Assembly: GCF_000350225.1 (NCBI RefSeq) | Contig: NW_005178809.1 | Span: 1,076,654-1,140,653, forward strand | DNA from: Chondrus crispus | Taxonomy: Eukaryota; Rhodophyta; Florideophyceae; Gigartinales; Gigartinaceae | Direction of reading: 5' to 3' | DNA length: 64,000 nt | Shown here: in pieces, positions 40,041 to 50,307 of the stretch | How the letters are laid out: each line of letters begins with the position of its first letter | Numbering within the stretch: position 1 is the first letter of the stretch | The notes under the pieces: model-generated | What the model saw: the letters and a program-made list of their open reading frames with translations, nothing else | What the model was told of the DNA's origin: nothing | The model's database searches: none | Made by a program: the position numbers and the translations under genes

Positions 40041-41126
40041 CTAGGGCCTCCAACCGCGTTCGTCTTCGTAGACTGCGAGATCCTGCGTAAGATCATGAGG
40101 ACTTACCACTGGGCCTTTCCTGTTCGCCAAATCTCGAAAGTCAACCGACCCCACACTGTTCATATGCGTCGCATACTTTCTTGCGATGCCAGCATCACCT
40201 TTTCCCCATGAATCCCTCAACTCTGCCAGACGGATCATATCCGGTTTGTTCATGACACGCAATGCGCGGTGCGTATCCTCGAAAGACGAAGACCTTTTGC
40301 TGCCACGGGCGTCCAGAACCTGTACAGACGAGCGAAGCTTTGCGTAGAGCGATTCGTACTCGTCCCTTGCTTCCTGTGCGCCGATTTCCCCCTGTCCCTC
40401 TGGTCTCTTTGAGCGTTTTCAGGTACCACCTTCACAACTCCGGTATATTTCCGGTGTAACCCTCTCTTGATTTTTCTTTTTGACCGTTACTCCTGTAGCC
40501 CCGCTCTGTCGATGTCGGATCTCTTGTGGGGTACAAAACCTTGCCGGTTGGCTCACCATTTCGCGCCGCGATGCTGGCAGCGTGGGAGAGTTTTAGCAAA
40601 ATCCTCTCGTCATTTTTGTTGCGCGACCATATATTATCGAAAACGAACCGGCTTCGACGACCTGCAACCCAACTTTGAACCCCTGTTAGCACCTCCTCCA
40701 GCTCGGTCAGATTGGACAGATTGTCCTCTCCTTCACGTCCCCTAGAGATGCAGACAGCATGGCAGAATCGTTGTTTCAGCTCTGCCTCTCTGGCGTCTTG
40801 CCTTAGAGTCGAAAAATACCCCCCGTTCGTAAAGCGCGTGTGTAGTGCCTCATCTCCTTCTGGCTCCATCCACGACGTAGGAACACCCTTCGTGGAGTCA
40901 TGTTCTCCTACGTCTCTTAGCTCCTCCTCGGCCTTGCCCTGAATGGTGAGAATCCCGCGACGCGGGCGTCGGCCGTAACTTTGTCAAAGGCGGAATTGAT
41001 CTCGAAGATCATCGCCTCTTCAATGTCCTCCTTGGACTTCTCATAGACTTGCTGACGGACCTCCGCGGTGCGGGGTCGTGTCCCTAACGTCTCAAAAATA
41101 AAATAGAACAACACAAAAGCAATCAC
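40041..41126 (-). pseudogene. Post-pol sense ORF of A1, broken
   Basis: On the gag-pol strand, downstream of the chromodomain, three frame segments follow each other. The first (41126 to about 40940) includes TAEVRQQVYEKSKEDIEEAM and FEINSAFDKVTADARVAG. The second (to 40432) includes GKAEEELRDVGEHDSTK and ELEEVLTGVQSWVAG. The third (to 40041) includes DEYESLYAKLRSSVQVLD and WGKGDAGIARKYATHMNSV. Two frame changes join them. The protein would be charged, helical and soluble, with no membrane segment beyond a short hydrophobic start, so an envelope role is not supported. The first segment is conserved in H (57422-57673); the rest is not obvious there. Unrecognised family. Confidence 0.5.
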
Positions 41127-41440
41127 AAATAAAACAAAAACGAGACCGAACAGTTATGAAGGTAAGAGTGAAGGAAGTGGACTATCCAGTCTATGTCCCC
41201 GTTCTTCCAGCGTTCTTTTCTCGCTTGGCACATCGTTACGCGACTTCCGACCTGACTATCTCATCACGACGCTCATCCTACTCGTGCGCGCGCTGCGTCT
41301 ACTTGCGGGTTAGCTGTCTGAAGGCCCCTCACCTGGTTCGTTCCATCTCATCATTCTCCTTTTCTCGACCCTCAGGTCGGCTCGCTATGCCCCGCGCGGA
41401 TTACCGCACTGACACTGACATGTGAAATTCTTGGTTACCA

Positions 41441-42682
41441 CTATCCTGATTGCGCTTGCGCGATCTGCGCGGGCAAGGATAATCTTTTCCTTCGGAAATA
41501 CGTGACGGCCGCGCTGCGGGGTAATTGCTCAATGGGCTCCCACGTCGCGTCCTCGGGCGTATAACCGTACCATTCCACCTTGAGAATTAATTTGTCCCCG
41601 TCGTAGCCGTGGTCCACGATCTTGTCGATCACATACTCCTGACTCTCAGTTCCTTCTTCCTGCGTGTCCAACTGTCGTTCCCCCTTCCGAAGAGCCAGCG
41701 GCTCATCCTCATCTCTGGACTTTCCGAACTCTCGTAGACCTGGAGGTGTCTCCGCTGTCGGCGTTTGACCAACTAAATTATCCTGGTCCCCTGACGTAGG
41801 CGCACGGGTGTGAGGACGTTCGTCGTCCTCCCATACCTCTCCTTCTTCGTTTAGTTCCGGCTCTCCCAAGAAATGTAGCACTTGACGTAGGCCAGTTATT
41901 GGCGCATAGTCCATCGGGCTTGGGGCTAACTCCACCCTGTCCCGCGATACGCGTTCCTCCTGATCGCCAATGGCAATGACTACCGTATGTTGGTCCGATC
42001 TTCTGACCTGATAAGGTCCTGTAGCGACTTGTGCCAGCTTGTGTTTCGGTTCGCTAGCCGTGCCCTGCTCCTTCCGGAGGAACACGTAGGACCCCGGTGG
42101 GATCTCGTATTGCGGTTTTCGAAGGCGTGCGTCGAAATTTCGCTTGTACCGGGCTTGTTCCTTTCGCAAACTCCTATCGGCGCTTCGCATTAGGCTCTCC
42201 AACCACGACTGCCATTTCAGGTAGTATGCTCGTGACGAGCTGTAATTCTCCAATGTTGGTTGCGCTTGTAACGCAATGTTTCTCGGCGCCCGAGCCAACA
42301 CCAGCTCGAAGGGCGCAATGTTCGTAGTTCGATGAACTTGTGTGTTGTAGGCGAACGTCACAGCGTCGCTAAATAAGTCCCAGTCCTTGGGATGCTCTCC
42401 AACGTATTTTCGCAACGCGGAAGTCAGCGTGCGGTTAAATCTCTCAACTTGGCCGTTGGCTTGCGGGTGGTACGTAGTCGTGAACACATTGCGTATGCCG
42501 AGAATTCGGCAGACATTCTGAAAGAACCGGGCCGTGAACTGTGTTCCATTGTCGGACAGCAGCTTGACCGGCGGTTCGTACACGAATACCCAATGGTGAG
42601 CGAAGGCTTGTGCGATATGCGCAGCTGATATCTTCTTCAACGGTACGGTTCGCACCAGTTTCGAGTATCGATCGCTGATCAC
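41441..42682 (-). CDS. A1 integrase with chromodomain
   Basis: The frame encodes SDRYSKLVRTVPLKK, then LLSDNGTQFTARFF (catalytic Asp) and FTTTYHPQANGQVERFNRTL (catalytic Glu). A GPY-like segment (VATGPYQVRRSDQHTVVI), an acidic/Thr-rich linker and a complete C-terminal chromodomain follow (EYVIDKIVDHGYDGDKLILK, then VEWYGYTPEDATWEP). It is the most intact integrase in the window. It is separated from RT-RNase H by a one-base shift shared with H: the upstream frame ends KRGIGTFS at a TGA, four bases overlapping this frame's start. The first catalytic Asp lies in the upstream frame. Confidence 0.85.
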   Translation of the reverse strand: MISDRYSKLVRTVPLKKISAAHIAQAFAHHWVFVYEPPVKLLSDNGTQFTARFFQNVCRILGIRNVFTTTYHPQANGQVERFNRTLTSALRKYVGEHPKDWDLFSDAVTFAYNTQVHRTTNIAPFELVLARAPRNIALQAQPTLENYSSSRAYYLKWQSWLESLMRSADRSLRKEQARYKRNFDARLRKPQYEIPPGSYVFLRKEQGTASEPKHKLAQVATGPYQVRRSDQHTVVIAIGDQEERVSRDRVELAPSPMDYAPITGLRQVLHFLGEPELNEEGEVWEDDERPHTRAPTSGDQDNLVGQTPTAETPPGLREFGKSRDEDEPLALRKGERQLDTQEEGTESQEYVIDKIVDHGYDGDKLILKVEWYGYTPEDATWEPIEQLPRSAAVTYFRRKRLSLPAQIAQAQSG

Positions 42683-44779
42683 GAGAATGTACCGATTCCT
42701 CGTTTAGTTGTAATTAGCTCGCCGAGGATGTCGATGGCGACAAACTCCAGCGGAGCTTTGGGCGTGAACAGCTTCATTTCCTTCGTGTTTCTTCTTAACT
42801 TCACCCTTTCCCGCGCACATGCGGCGCAATTCTTCGCGACTGCATAGCAGTCTAGGGCCATCGTAGGCCAATAAAAATATCTTCTCAAAGTCTTGTAAAG
42901 TTTCCTGCCTCCCGGGTGGCCTGCCAATTTTGCGTAGTGGCTTAACCCTAGGACGCGGTCCCTTAACGATTGTGGTATCACCACTTGTACAAACTCCGCT
43001 GCGGTACGGCATAGAGTTCCTTCGAGTTCCTCGGTCTCTATGCTGAATGTTCTCACTTTTCCGGCGTCCATTTCTTCCTTGATGCGATTGCAGAAGGGGT
43101 CGACGGCTTGCTCGCGAATGAGCTCCTCCGGAGTGACAGCTTGGAATTGATCGAGGCGCTCAGGGGCGGTCCCCCCCTCAAGAGCGAGGATGTCGTCTAA
43201 CGCGTCAAAACTTTCCTCGTTCTCCACTGTACCCTCGGCCGGTTCCGCCATAAAGCATGGGATTTCGTCGTCGATTTCGTCGACGGTTTCTCCTGCGGTT
43301 CGTAATCTTGACAGGGCATCAGCTTGACTGTTCGCCTTGCCCTTCTTGTACTTGATTTCGAAATGCAATTCCGAGAGGCGGAGCCTCCATCGGATTAATC
43401 TCCCGCTGGGGTCGGTTACGTTCATCAACCACCTCAATGAGGCATGGTCGGTATGCACAATGAAGTGCTCGCCATATAGATATGGTCTTAAAGTCTGTAC
43501 GGCCCAAATTACCGCTAGACATTCTTTTTCTGATACAGAATAGTTTCTCTCGGCTGCGGCTAACGTCCTTGAAAAGAACCCGATGGGTTTACGTTGCGCA
43601 TCCGGGTGTGTTTGAAATAATGCAGCGCCGATTTGATAGTCGCTTGCATCTGTGTCTACCGAGTATGGTAGGTCCTTCTTCGGCAGCGCCAACACCGGCG
43701 GTGCCAGGATGGCGTCCTTGAGCTTATGAAAAGCTTTCTTGCACGGTTCGTCGAATCCTTCCAACTGGACCGGTTGTCCCTTCTTCAACAGTTGATTGAG
43801 CGGATGCGCGATTTTCGCATAATGCGGAGCGAATCTGCGGTAGACATTACAAAGTCCCAAGAAGCTCCTGAGCTGGGTCTGCGTTTGAGGGTACCTCACT
43901 TGTTCCAATGCGACGGTTCGCGCAGCGTCCACTTCCAATGTACCTGGCCGAACGACATGGCCCAGGTACTTGATCTTGTCGACGAAAAATTCACACTTGC
44001 GAAGCTTGAGCTTCACACCTGCCTTCTCCAGTACAGAAAGTATTTCATCCACGTGCACGATGTGCTCCTCCCACGACTTGCTAAAAATTATTATGTCGTC
44101 CAGATACACCAAACAGCACTTCCAACGGAACGGAGAGAGCAGGATATCCATTGCTCTCTGAAACGTCGCTGGCGCGTTAGTTAGCCCGAAGGGCATTCTT
44201 GAGAAGCGATACAGTCCTGAGTGANNNNNNNNNNNNNNNNNNNNNNNNNNNNNNNNNNNNNNNNNNNNNNNNNNNNNNNNNNNNNNNNNNNNNNNNNNNN
44301 NNNNNNAAAACCTTGGTGTCACCAAGCGAGTCTAGACACTCATCCATACGCGGTAAGGGGTACGTGTCCTTCACCGTCACTGCGTTCAACCTGCGGTAGT
44401 CTACGCAAAAACGCATTGACCCGTCCGGCTTGGGCACCAACAACACGGGCGACGCCCATTCTGACTGCGCTGGTTCTATCACTCCTGCCTTCAACATCTT
44501 CTGCACCTCTGCATCTTCTACTTCGCGGGCTTTAGTCCCGGCCCGATACGGGGCTTGTGCGATGGGACGAGTCTCGGGGATCAACTCGATCCGATGGACT
44601 GTGGTATTAATTTCGCCAAGCGTCCCATCCGACATCCTTGAGTACTTCTTCAACATCGAACGGAACCGCTCGCGCAGCCGTTCCCGCACATGGCTCAGGT
44701 CGAGGTCCTCCACGTCCGGCGGTGGCGGCTCAATCCTGCGTTGCGGCTTCGTAGCTGCCGACGCGGAGAGCCCTGCCAA
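42679..44779 (-). CDS. A1 reverse transcriptase and RNase H, with gap
   Basis: RT motifs are ASPVLLVPKPDGSMRFCVDY, then the fingers end TYPLPRMDE, a gap of N, then MPFGLTNAPATFQRAMD and the catalytic VYLDDIIIFS. The connection domain and RNase H follow (SVDTDASDYQIGAAL, then HTDHASLRWLM and ADALSRL). The integrase HHCC domain comes next (RYFYWPTM, CAACARERV), ending at IDILGEL. In H the interval corresponding to the gap is 78 bp. The 82-bp N run therefore shifts the frame artificially, and the two pieces are continuous if 78 bp is used. Confidence 0.85.
44225..44306. other. Assembly gap (82 N)
   Basis: A run of N inside the A1 reverse transcriptase. The matching interval in H (54229-54306) is 78 bp, so the gap size is approximate. 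The gap falls in one arm of the palindrome. Confidence 0.95.
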
Positions 44780-45654
44780 CCGTTCTTCTGGCTGGTCCTC
44801 GCGATCTTGATCCGACGGTTCGCATCTTGCCTCGCCCGTAGGCGTCTTGGTGGAATTAGGAAATTTTCCTTCTTCCTTTCTTGAATTCCGAGAACTTCAC
44901 CAATGGTGGTTTTGCTCTCGAGCGCGGCTCTCGGGTGCGGTAATAATTCTGCTACCACTCGGCCTTTTTGCACCCTGACAGGGTACGTCCCAAAATTCGC
45001 AACGAGTAAACGAAATAGCCTGTCAGGCTCAACCTGAACGACACCATTCGTGCACGTCAACCCGTGCCTTTCGTACAACGACGAGTACGGCTGAACCACA
45101 ACCAAGCCCGCCCTCTTCGAGGTGCATTCCACGACGCGCTGCGTCCCTGGCTCGATAGTGGTGGCTCTTGCCACTTTTACCTTAGGGGAAATTCGCTCCA
45201 CCTTTCCATCATTCTCGTCCTCTCCCGGGACGAGATTCTTCTTCCCTTTTCTCGTCGAGAACCGCCTAACTATCGGGACCTCCGAGAAATCCGCCAACTC
45301 AACCGTTTTCTTCCTTGGATAAAGTGCTTCCACAAACCGGTCACAGTAGTCCGCGCCTAGAATTAGCGGGACGGCTAGTTTTTCGCATACAATAAACTCG
45401 GCTGCGGCCACAAATTTTCCAAGCCTCACAGGCATTCTAATTGTGCCGAGAGTCCGGAGTGGCCTATTGTTCGCGTCGCCAATGTCTTGGGTCGGTCCGT
45501 AGGACACTAGAGATTCCATTCCAGCTGGGAGTTCCGATTTTCGCACAAGGTTTGGTCCCGCGCCGGTGTCTAAAACAGACAACACCCGGCTCATCAATCC
45601 GACTGTTGGTCCAATGTCCGCGTAAACTTTGTAGTTTTTTCGCGCAAGAACCAA
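44695..45654 (-). CDS. A1 retropepsin-type protease region
   Basis: The frame begins VLARKNYKVY and has an aspartic protease active site VLSVLDTGAGPNLVRKSEL (about residues 25-45) and the distal LILGADYCDRF motif. A basic and acidic linker leads toward RT, which lies in an overlapping frame starting near 44779. The protease would cleave the Gag-Pol polyprotein. Between gag (ending 46094) and this frame lies a linker with a stop, so expression needs frameshifting or read-through, or the copy is dead. Confidence 0.85.
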   Translation of the reverse strand: MVLARKNYKVYADIGPTVGLMSRVLSVLDTGAGPNLVRKSELPAGMESLVSYGPTQDIGDANNRPLRTLGTIRMPVRLGKFVAAAEFIVCEKLAVPLILGADYCDRFVEALYPRKKTVELADFSEVPIVRRFSTRKGKKNLVPGEDENDGKVERISPKVKVARATTIEPGTQRVVECTSKRAGLVVVQPYSSLYERHGLTCTNGVVQVEPDRLFRLLVANFGTYPVRVQKGRVVAELLPHPRAALESKTTIGEVLGIQERKKENFLIPPRRLRARQDANRRIKIARTSQKNGWQGSPRRQLRSRNAGLSRHRRTWRTST

Positions 45655-45895
45655 AATCTTCTCGGGACACTCCCTTCACTTAACCCTGTACGAGGGTCTT
45701 CGAACTTCTTCCAGCGGATGATCTCGGGCTCGGCTCAAAATTTTCTTGACTTGAGCTGGCCCTTTGGGCTTATCCACCAACCCAACAACCTCCTCCTCGA
45801 GGCCTGATTTTCCCTTAGAGACGGGGAACGGGGCTGAGCCCCGGGCACAGTACGTCGACCCTGTGCCTCTCGCGACTCATGCGAGATTCCCCTCT

Positions 45896-46081
45896 CTAGT
45901 TTTCCTGCCGCGGCGGGATCCTTCTCACATCCGACGACGCGGGCCCCGCAGCGGGCCCTCTGAAGGGTTGGTTCGACCTCGGCGTTGAAGCACTCGGCGT
46001 GCTCGCCGTCTGCGAATTGAACCAGTTCTTGACCTTCAGATAGGTCGTCGATGGTATCCCTAACCTCTCCATCGGAGACAA
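45896..46081 (-). pseudogene. A1 gag-pol junction segment
   Basis: In frame with gag after its TAA, the sequence encodes MERLGIPSTTYLKVKNWF and a Ser/Pro-rich piece ending at a TAG. H has the same segment (52429-52614). It may be the start of pol reached by read-through; uncertain. Confidence 0.4.
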
Positions 46082-46093
46082 CGCCTCATAATT

Positions 46094-48202
46094 TTACAAA
46101 ACTCTGTGCATTTCCCGGAGGGAAAGAATGCACGTTGGCGCGGCGTGCCCCTTTTCATAGCAATGATAGCACACCAGACCGTGCGTCTTGACGGGATATT
46201 GCGGCCTAGGCCCTTCACGGGCCGGCGGCCTTCCTTGACGTTGCGGCCTTCCCATCCAGCCTGGTCTTCGAAACGTCGTACCCTTGTCTTCTATTGGAAT
46301 GCGCGGCGCCGGCGTGTGGCCGCGCCCCCGAAACATCATCACGGGATCCGTAGGCTCTGAAAACGACTCCGTCGTGTATGCGGGCGTCGGTAAAGTTGAC
46401 GACCCGCTGTCCCCGTAGTCCTCGTGTCCGTGGCCCTCCGATGGCTCAATGAACTCGCCTTCGGCTACTAACGCTCCTTCGTAGTGATTTTCGCTACTTC
46501 CATGCGCGCCGCGCTTATCTGATGCGGAAATGGACTCGGCTAAATGGACGGCGGCGTGACTTTTGCGACCGGGATAAGAAGCCGTCGGCTTCTTACCGGC
46601 CCTAATTGTCGACGGCGTCTGAATCGTGACCTTCTTGGTCTTCTTGTCCTTAGCGCGGCTCGCCGAGCCATGCGCCTTCGCGTAATTAACTAGTCTCAAA
46701 AACGAAACGTCCCGATTGTCTTGTCGGTATTGAGATACCATCGGCTTGATACTCGAATCGAGTCCTTCAATAAACATCGCCATTTGTTCTTCCATCGAAT
46801 ATACGTTTCCACATCGATTGCTTGCGTCCGTCAGACGGATATAAAATTTCATCTCGTCTTCAGACGGTCTTTGCTGAACTTCTCGCAATGCGAGCACGGC
46901 TTGACGGATCGCCTCGTCGGTTGCGAAACTCCTCAACAACCACTGTACGGCCTCCGGCCAAACGGATACCTTTCCGTGATGGGCCCCGGCCGTCTGAGAC
47001 ACCGAAGTGTACTGTCTCAAGGCGATGCCGCTTAAAAATTCAGGCAACAGGCGGATCGCTTGCCCCTCGTTCATTTCTTGGGTATCGAACTCCTGAACTA
47101 ATTTTGCCAAAAAATCCAACACAAGGACCCCGTCTTCACCTGTGAACGTGTTGTCCTTCTTCACCTTAGGCGGAATATCTCTCCTGATTTTTCGCACGGC
47201 GGTCCGCCCGGAACTTGACAAATATGTCTGCGGGTTCCGCAAGCGGTACGTTCGGTACGAAAGTAATTTCTTGAAGAGGTAGTTGGTCGGATTCAGCTCC
47301 TCCAACTCCTCCCATCGCGGCCCGCGCCGCGTTGCGACATCTTCGGGGTCCGCGTCCTTGTCTCTCCGCGAGGCGGACGAAGTGACTCCGCCTCGTCTGG
47401 AGGAAATTTTCTTGCTTGACGAAATTCCGTTTCCGTCTTCTGAACGGCGTTCGGAATCGCCCGAATGGTTCGACGAACCGCCGTTACCATCTTCGGAGGA
47501 ACCAAGCGACTCCGACTGTGAGTCGCGGTTCTCCGGATCGTCACTACAATGACCCTTGCTTGTACGTCGCTTGTCCTTCTTCGAGGGCTTCGACTTGGAA
47601 CTCCGCTGCCGAGCGGGCTTGTCCTTCTTCGACCGACGGTCGCCCTCTCTACCCGAAGGGAGCGGCTCGTCGTCCGATCCTTGCGGAGCTTGATCCGCGG
47701 CCTGCTCGAGGTCCTTGAGACGTTGCGCGGCGCGATCGAATCGGTCATCGATGCTTGTTCTAAATTTTCCTCAGGACTCCAAGGCTTGATTCGCGTCGCG
47801 CCTCGCGTCCTTGACTGAAATTTTCAACGAGGCTAGGACCTCCGGCTCCAGACCGTCGGTCGCCTCACCTCGCTCCTTCTCGACGAGATCCACTCGAGCC
47901 GACAGCTCTCCCAAAACGGCGTGGAACTCGGATGCTTGCAACTCCAGTTGCTGCCGGACGAGGGCTAATTCAGCCTCGAGATTTTTCGTCATCTCTTGGC
48001 GAATTTCCTCGCCCATCTTCTCGAACCTGTAGGATAGGTTATCCTTGTGGGCTTCAATCCCCGTCGGGGATTCTTGCCCTTCGGGATCCGTGGCCGTATT
48101 GGCCTGGCCTCGAGTGCGACGACCTCGCGGGATCCTCGACGCCCTTGCCAATCCGCTTCTACTCGCCCCGGGACCGACGTCTCCGGGGGCGCTTGTCGAC
48201 AT
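46094..48202 (-). pseudogene. A1 Gag with one in-frame TGA
   Basis: The 703-codon frame starts at ATG 48202 (MSTSAPGDVG). A coiled-coil region (LEAELALVRQQLELQASEF) ends at TGA 47771-47773 (context TCC TGA GGA). The same frame then continues without stops through a Lys/Ser-rich linker and the Gag core (EELNPTNYLFKKLL, DFLAKLVQEFDTQEM, RLLPEFLSGIALRQYTS). It ends in a CCHC zinc knuckle, CYHCYEKGHAAPTC. H has the same TGA at the same codon. It is either a shared inherited nonsense mutation or a regulated read-through site. Confidence 0.85.
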
Positions 48203-48344
48203 GGTTCGTTTCCAAAAACGAACCTAACTTAACACAGAAAAAAAAAAAAAACCCCCCCGCACCTGAATAAACTTACGTCGCAGATAAAACTCCTGTAGTC
48301 CGTTTCAGCTTACGCAGTTTCTAGGTCGGGTCTCTTGTACGCAA

Positions 48345-48362
48345 TTCTAGGTCGGGAGACCA
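48345..48362 (-). other. A1 primer-binding site
   Basis: TGGTCTCCCGACCTAGAA on the minus strand, four bases inside the LTR junction. A partial second copy (TTCTAGGTCGGG on the plus strand) lies at about 48319-48331. Confidence 0.85.
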
Positions 48363-48366
48363 CTTT

Positions 48367-49167
48367 TGTAGTGCAATGCGCCTGTCAGGCAGAGACCAAG
48401 GTCCGACGGTCCAACACAAACAACAGCAACAAAAACAACAACTGCCAACGGCACAGCGCTACGGAGTGTTCGAAGCTCCCTGTCCTGTTTAAGCGGGTTT
48501 GCGGCCCGCAGTAGCTCGGATCCCTGATAAGGGGGGGGCAAAGAGAAGGGCCCAGCCCGGGATCGGTAAATGGTGGTAGAGACTTGTAAAGGCAGCTGCT
48601 CGACGAGTTCGGAGGGGTGTTAGAGTAAACCTGGTCCGATGGGTCGTAAATCCAATGCTCGAAGAGCGCCTTGTACACCTTATACCCTTGATAAGGTCTT
48701 CGACGGGGACGTCGCAACGTAGCCCGTCGGGAAAGAAGAAATCGTAGCAGCGCTACACCTTCGTACTGCCCGATGGCAAAGTACCAACAACGGATCGGTC
48801 GCAACCAGATTCCGATGGAACCAACACTGAGAAAAGCACCACTGGTGCACCAACACAAAAGCCCGATGGCAAATGACGTCACGTTGCGGATCGCAATCGT
48901 ACAAGGTGGGACCAACTCAAGATTAAGGAAAATTAGGATAGGGAAATAAAGGAAAATTGGTAAGGAAAAAGGGGACCCCCGAGCGCAAAGGATAAAGTAA
49001 TCTGTAGTTAAAGGAAATGTCTTGTAAAAGACGGACTTCAACCAAGGCGATATCAGACTCTGGCAACTCGGGTTACCTTTACTGACTTGGTGGTCAGAGG
49101 GCTAAGGTATATATCGCCCCGCCGGAGCCGCTACAGTAGCTCTCGGCGCTAGATCCTAGATCTAATC
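48367..49167 (-). repeat. H 5' LTR, second part, inverted here
   Basis: It reads TGTAGTGCAATGCGCC... to ...GATCTAATC and lacks the U3-side end of an A LTR. The missing end is just what 24959-25129 supplies, and TAATC at 49163-49167 is the complement of GATTA at 25125-25129. It is therefore the second half of the H 5' LTR, present in reverse orientation. TATATA lies near 49108. Confidence 0.8.
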
Positions 49168-50184
49168 TGTAGTGCAATACTCGTCTCGGGTAGGGGAAAA
49201 AAAGGAAGTGAAAAAGGAAAAAATTGGATATTGTAGTCCGGGTTTGGGGACACACGTGTGCGACGAAGCGCACGATTATTTTAATTATTTAATTTATTTA
49301 CTAATTAGATCTAGAATCTAGAGCCGGGAGCTACTGTACTCGCCCCGGCGGGGCTCTATATAACTTAGCCCTTTGACCGAACAAGTCAATAAACCAACCC
49401 GAGTTGCCGGAGTTGAATGTCGCCTTGGTCGAAGTCCGTCTCTACCAAGACGCTCCCTTTTACCTAAGCCTACTGCATCCTCTATCGCTCGGGGTTCCCT
49501 TTTCTCTTTCTTTTATTTCCCTATCCTTTTCTATCTCTAATTCTACCTATTTTCCCCTTATCTTGTGTTGGTGCCATCGGCCTCGGTTGCGACCGAACCG
49601 GTGTAGGTGTCTTTGCCGTCGGAAGACACAGTTGACGTAGCGCTGCTACTGTGACCCATTTTCCGACGGAAACCGTTGTAACGAAGTCTCTCTCGAAGGG
49701 CTCCGTCGTGTTACGAGCCAGTGTTGGTGCCATCTGCCTCGGTTGCGACCGAACCGGTGTAGGTGTTTCGAGCCATCGGGCGGCACAGCTGACGTAGCGC
49801 TGCTACTTTCATTTCATCCCGTCGGGCTGCGTTGCGACGCCCCCGTCGAAGGCCTTGTCGCGTTACAAGGTGTCGAAGAAGCTCAACGAGCATTGGCCTT
49901 ACAACCCAGTGGAAACGGGGTATCTACGTACGCGCCCCACCCCACACTCGTCGAGCAGTTCTCTTCGCAAGTCTCTACCACACCGATCCCGGGCCGGGCT
50001 ATTTCTCTGTGCCCCCCCCATCAGGGATCTGAGCTACTACGAGTCGCAAGCTCGTTTAAACGGAGAAGGGAGAGTCGGACACTCCGTAGCGCTGTGCCAT
50101 CGGCAGTTCTTCTTTTTGTTGCTGTTGTTGTTTTTGCTGGACCATCGGACCGCGGTCTCTGCCGGACAGGCGCATTGCACTACA
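49168..50184 (+). repeat. A1 5' LTR, inverted here
   Basis: 1017 bp, nearly identical to the reverse complement of the A1 3' LTR (25130-26147), hence the second LTR of A1. It lies next to the H primer site instead of the A1 one. TATATAA is at 49357-49363 and CACGTG is near its left end (49255-49260). Confidence 0.85.
49357..49363 (+). promoter_or_regulatory. TATA box of A LTR
   Basis: TATATAA, about 190 bp from the LTR start in element sense, in the segment GGGCTCTATATAACTTAGCC. Equivalent sites in other A LTRs read GATATATACC. Likely core promoter for gag-pol. Confidence 0.55.
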
Positions 50185-50188
50185 AAAG

Positions 50189-50206
50189 TGGTCTCCCGAC
50201 CTAGAA
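50189..50206 (+). other. H primer-binding site
   Basis: TGGTCTCCCGACCTAGAA, four bases after the LTR end. Identical to A1 and B. Confidence 0.85.
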
Positions 50207-50307
50207 ATTGTTTTATCTTCGACAAGGAAGTGGTCTGGGTAACGGACTCTTTTCTATTTTCTTTTTGTTTGTAACTTTTTTGCTGCGTAGGTCCGCTCGT
50301 ACGAGCG

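Larger units (their letters stand above)
25130..50184 (-). mobile_element. Gypsy element A1 (family A), minus strand
   Basis: A1 has its 3' LTR at 25130-26147, then aORF, post-pol ORF, chromodomain-integrase, RT, protease and gag reading right to left, a primer site at 48345-48362, and a near-identical LTR at 49168-50184. It carries the B element at 29778-39334 as a nested insertion. The second LTR appears in the opposite orientation to that required, together with a piece of the H LTR (48367-49167). The insertion TSD is GATTA (25125-25129) and its complement TAATC (49163-49167), which match once the 1.8-kb block is turned around. Without B the interior is about 12.7 kb, long for a gypsy element. 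Confidence 0.8.

Noticed and set aside
40041-41126. Envelope-like gene downstream of pol
   Set aside because: No signal peptide, glycosylation-rich ectodomain or transmembrane anchor is visible; the short hydrophobic start comes from T-rich leader DNA.
46106-47819. Plus-strand frames opposite A1 gag (and their mirror in H)
   Set aside because: They occur in both copies only because gag is nearly identical there; no independent motif.
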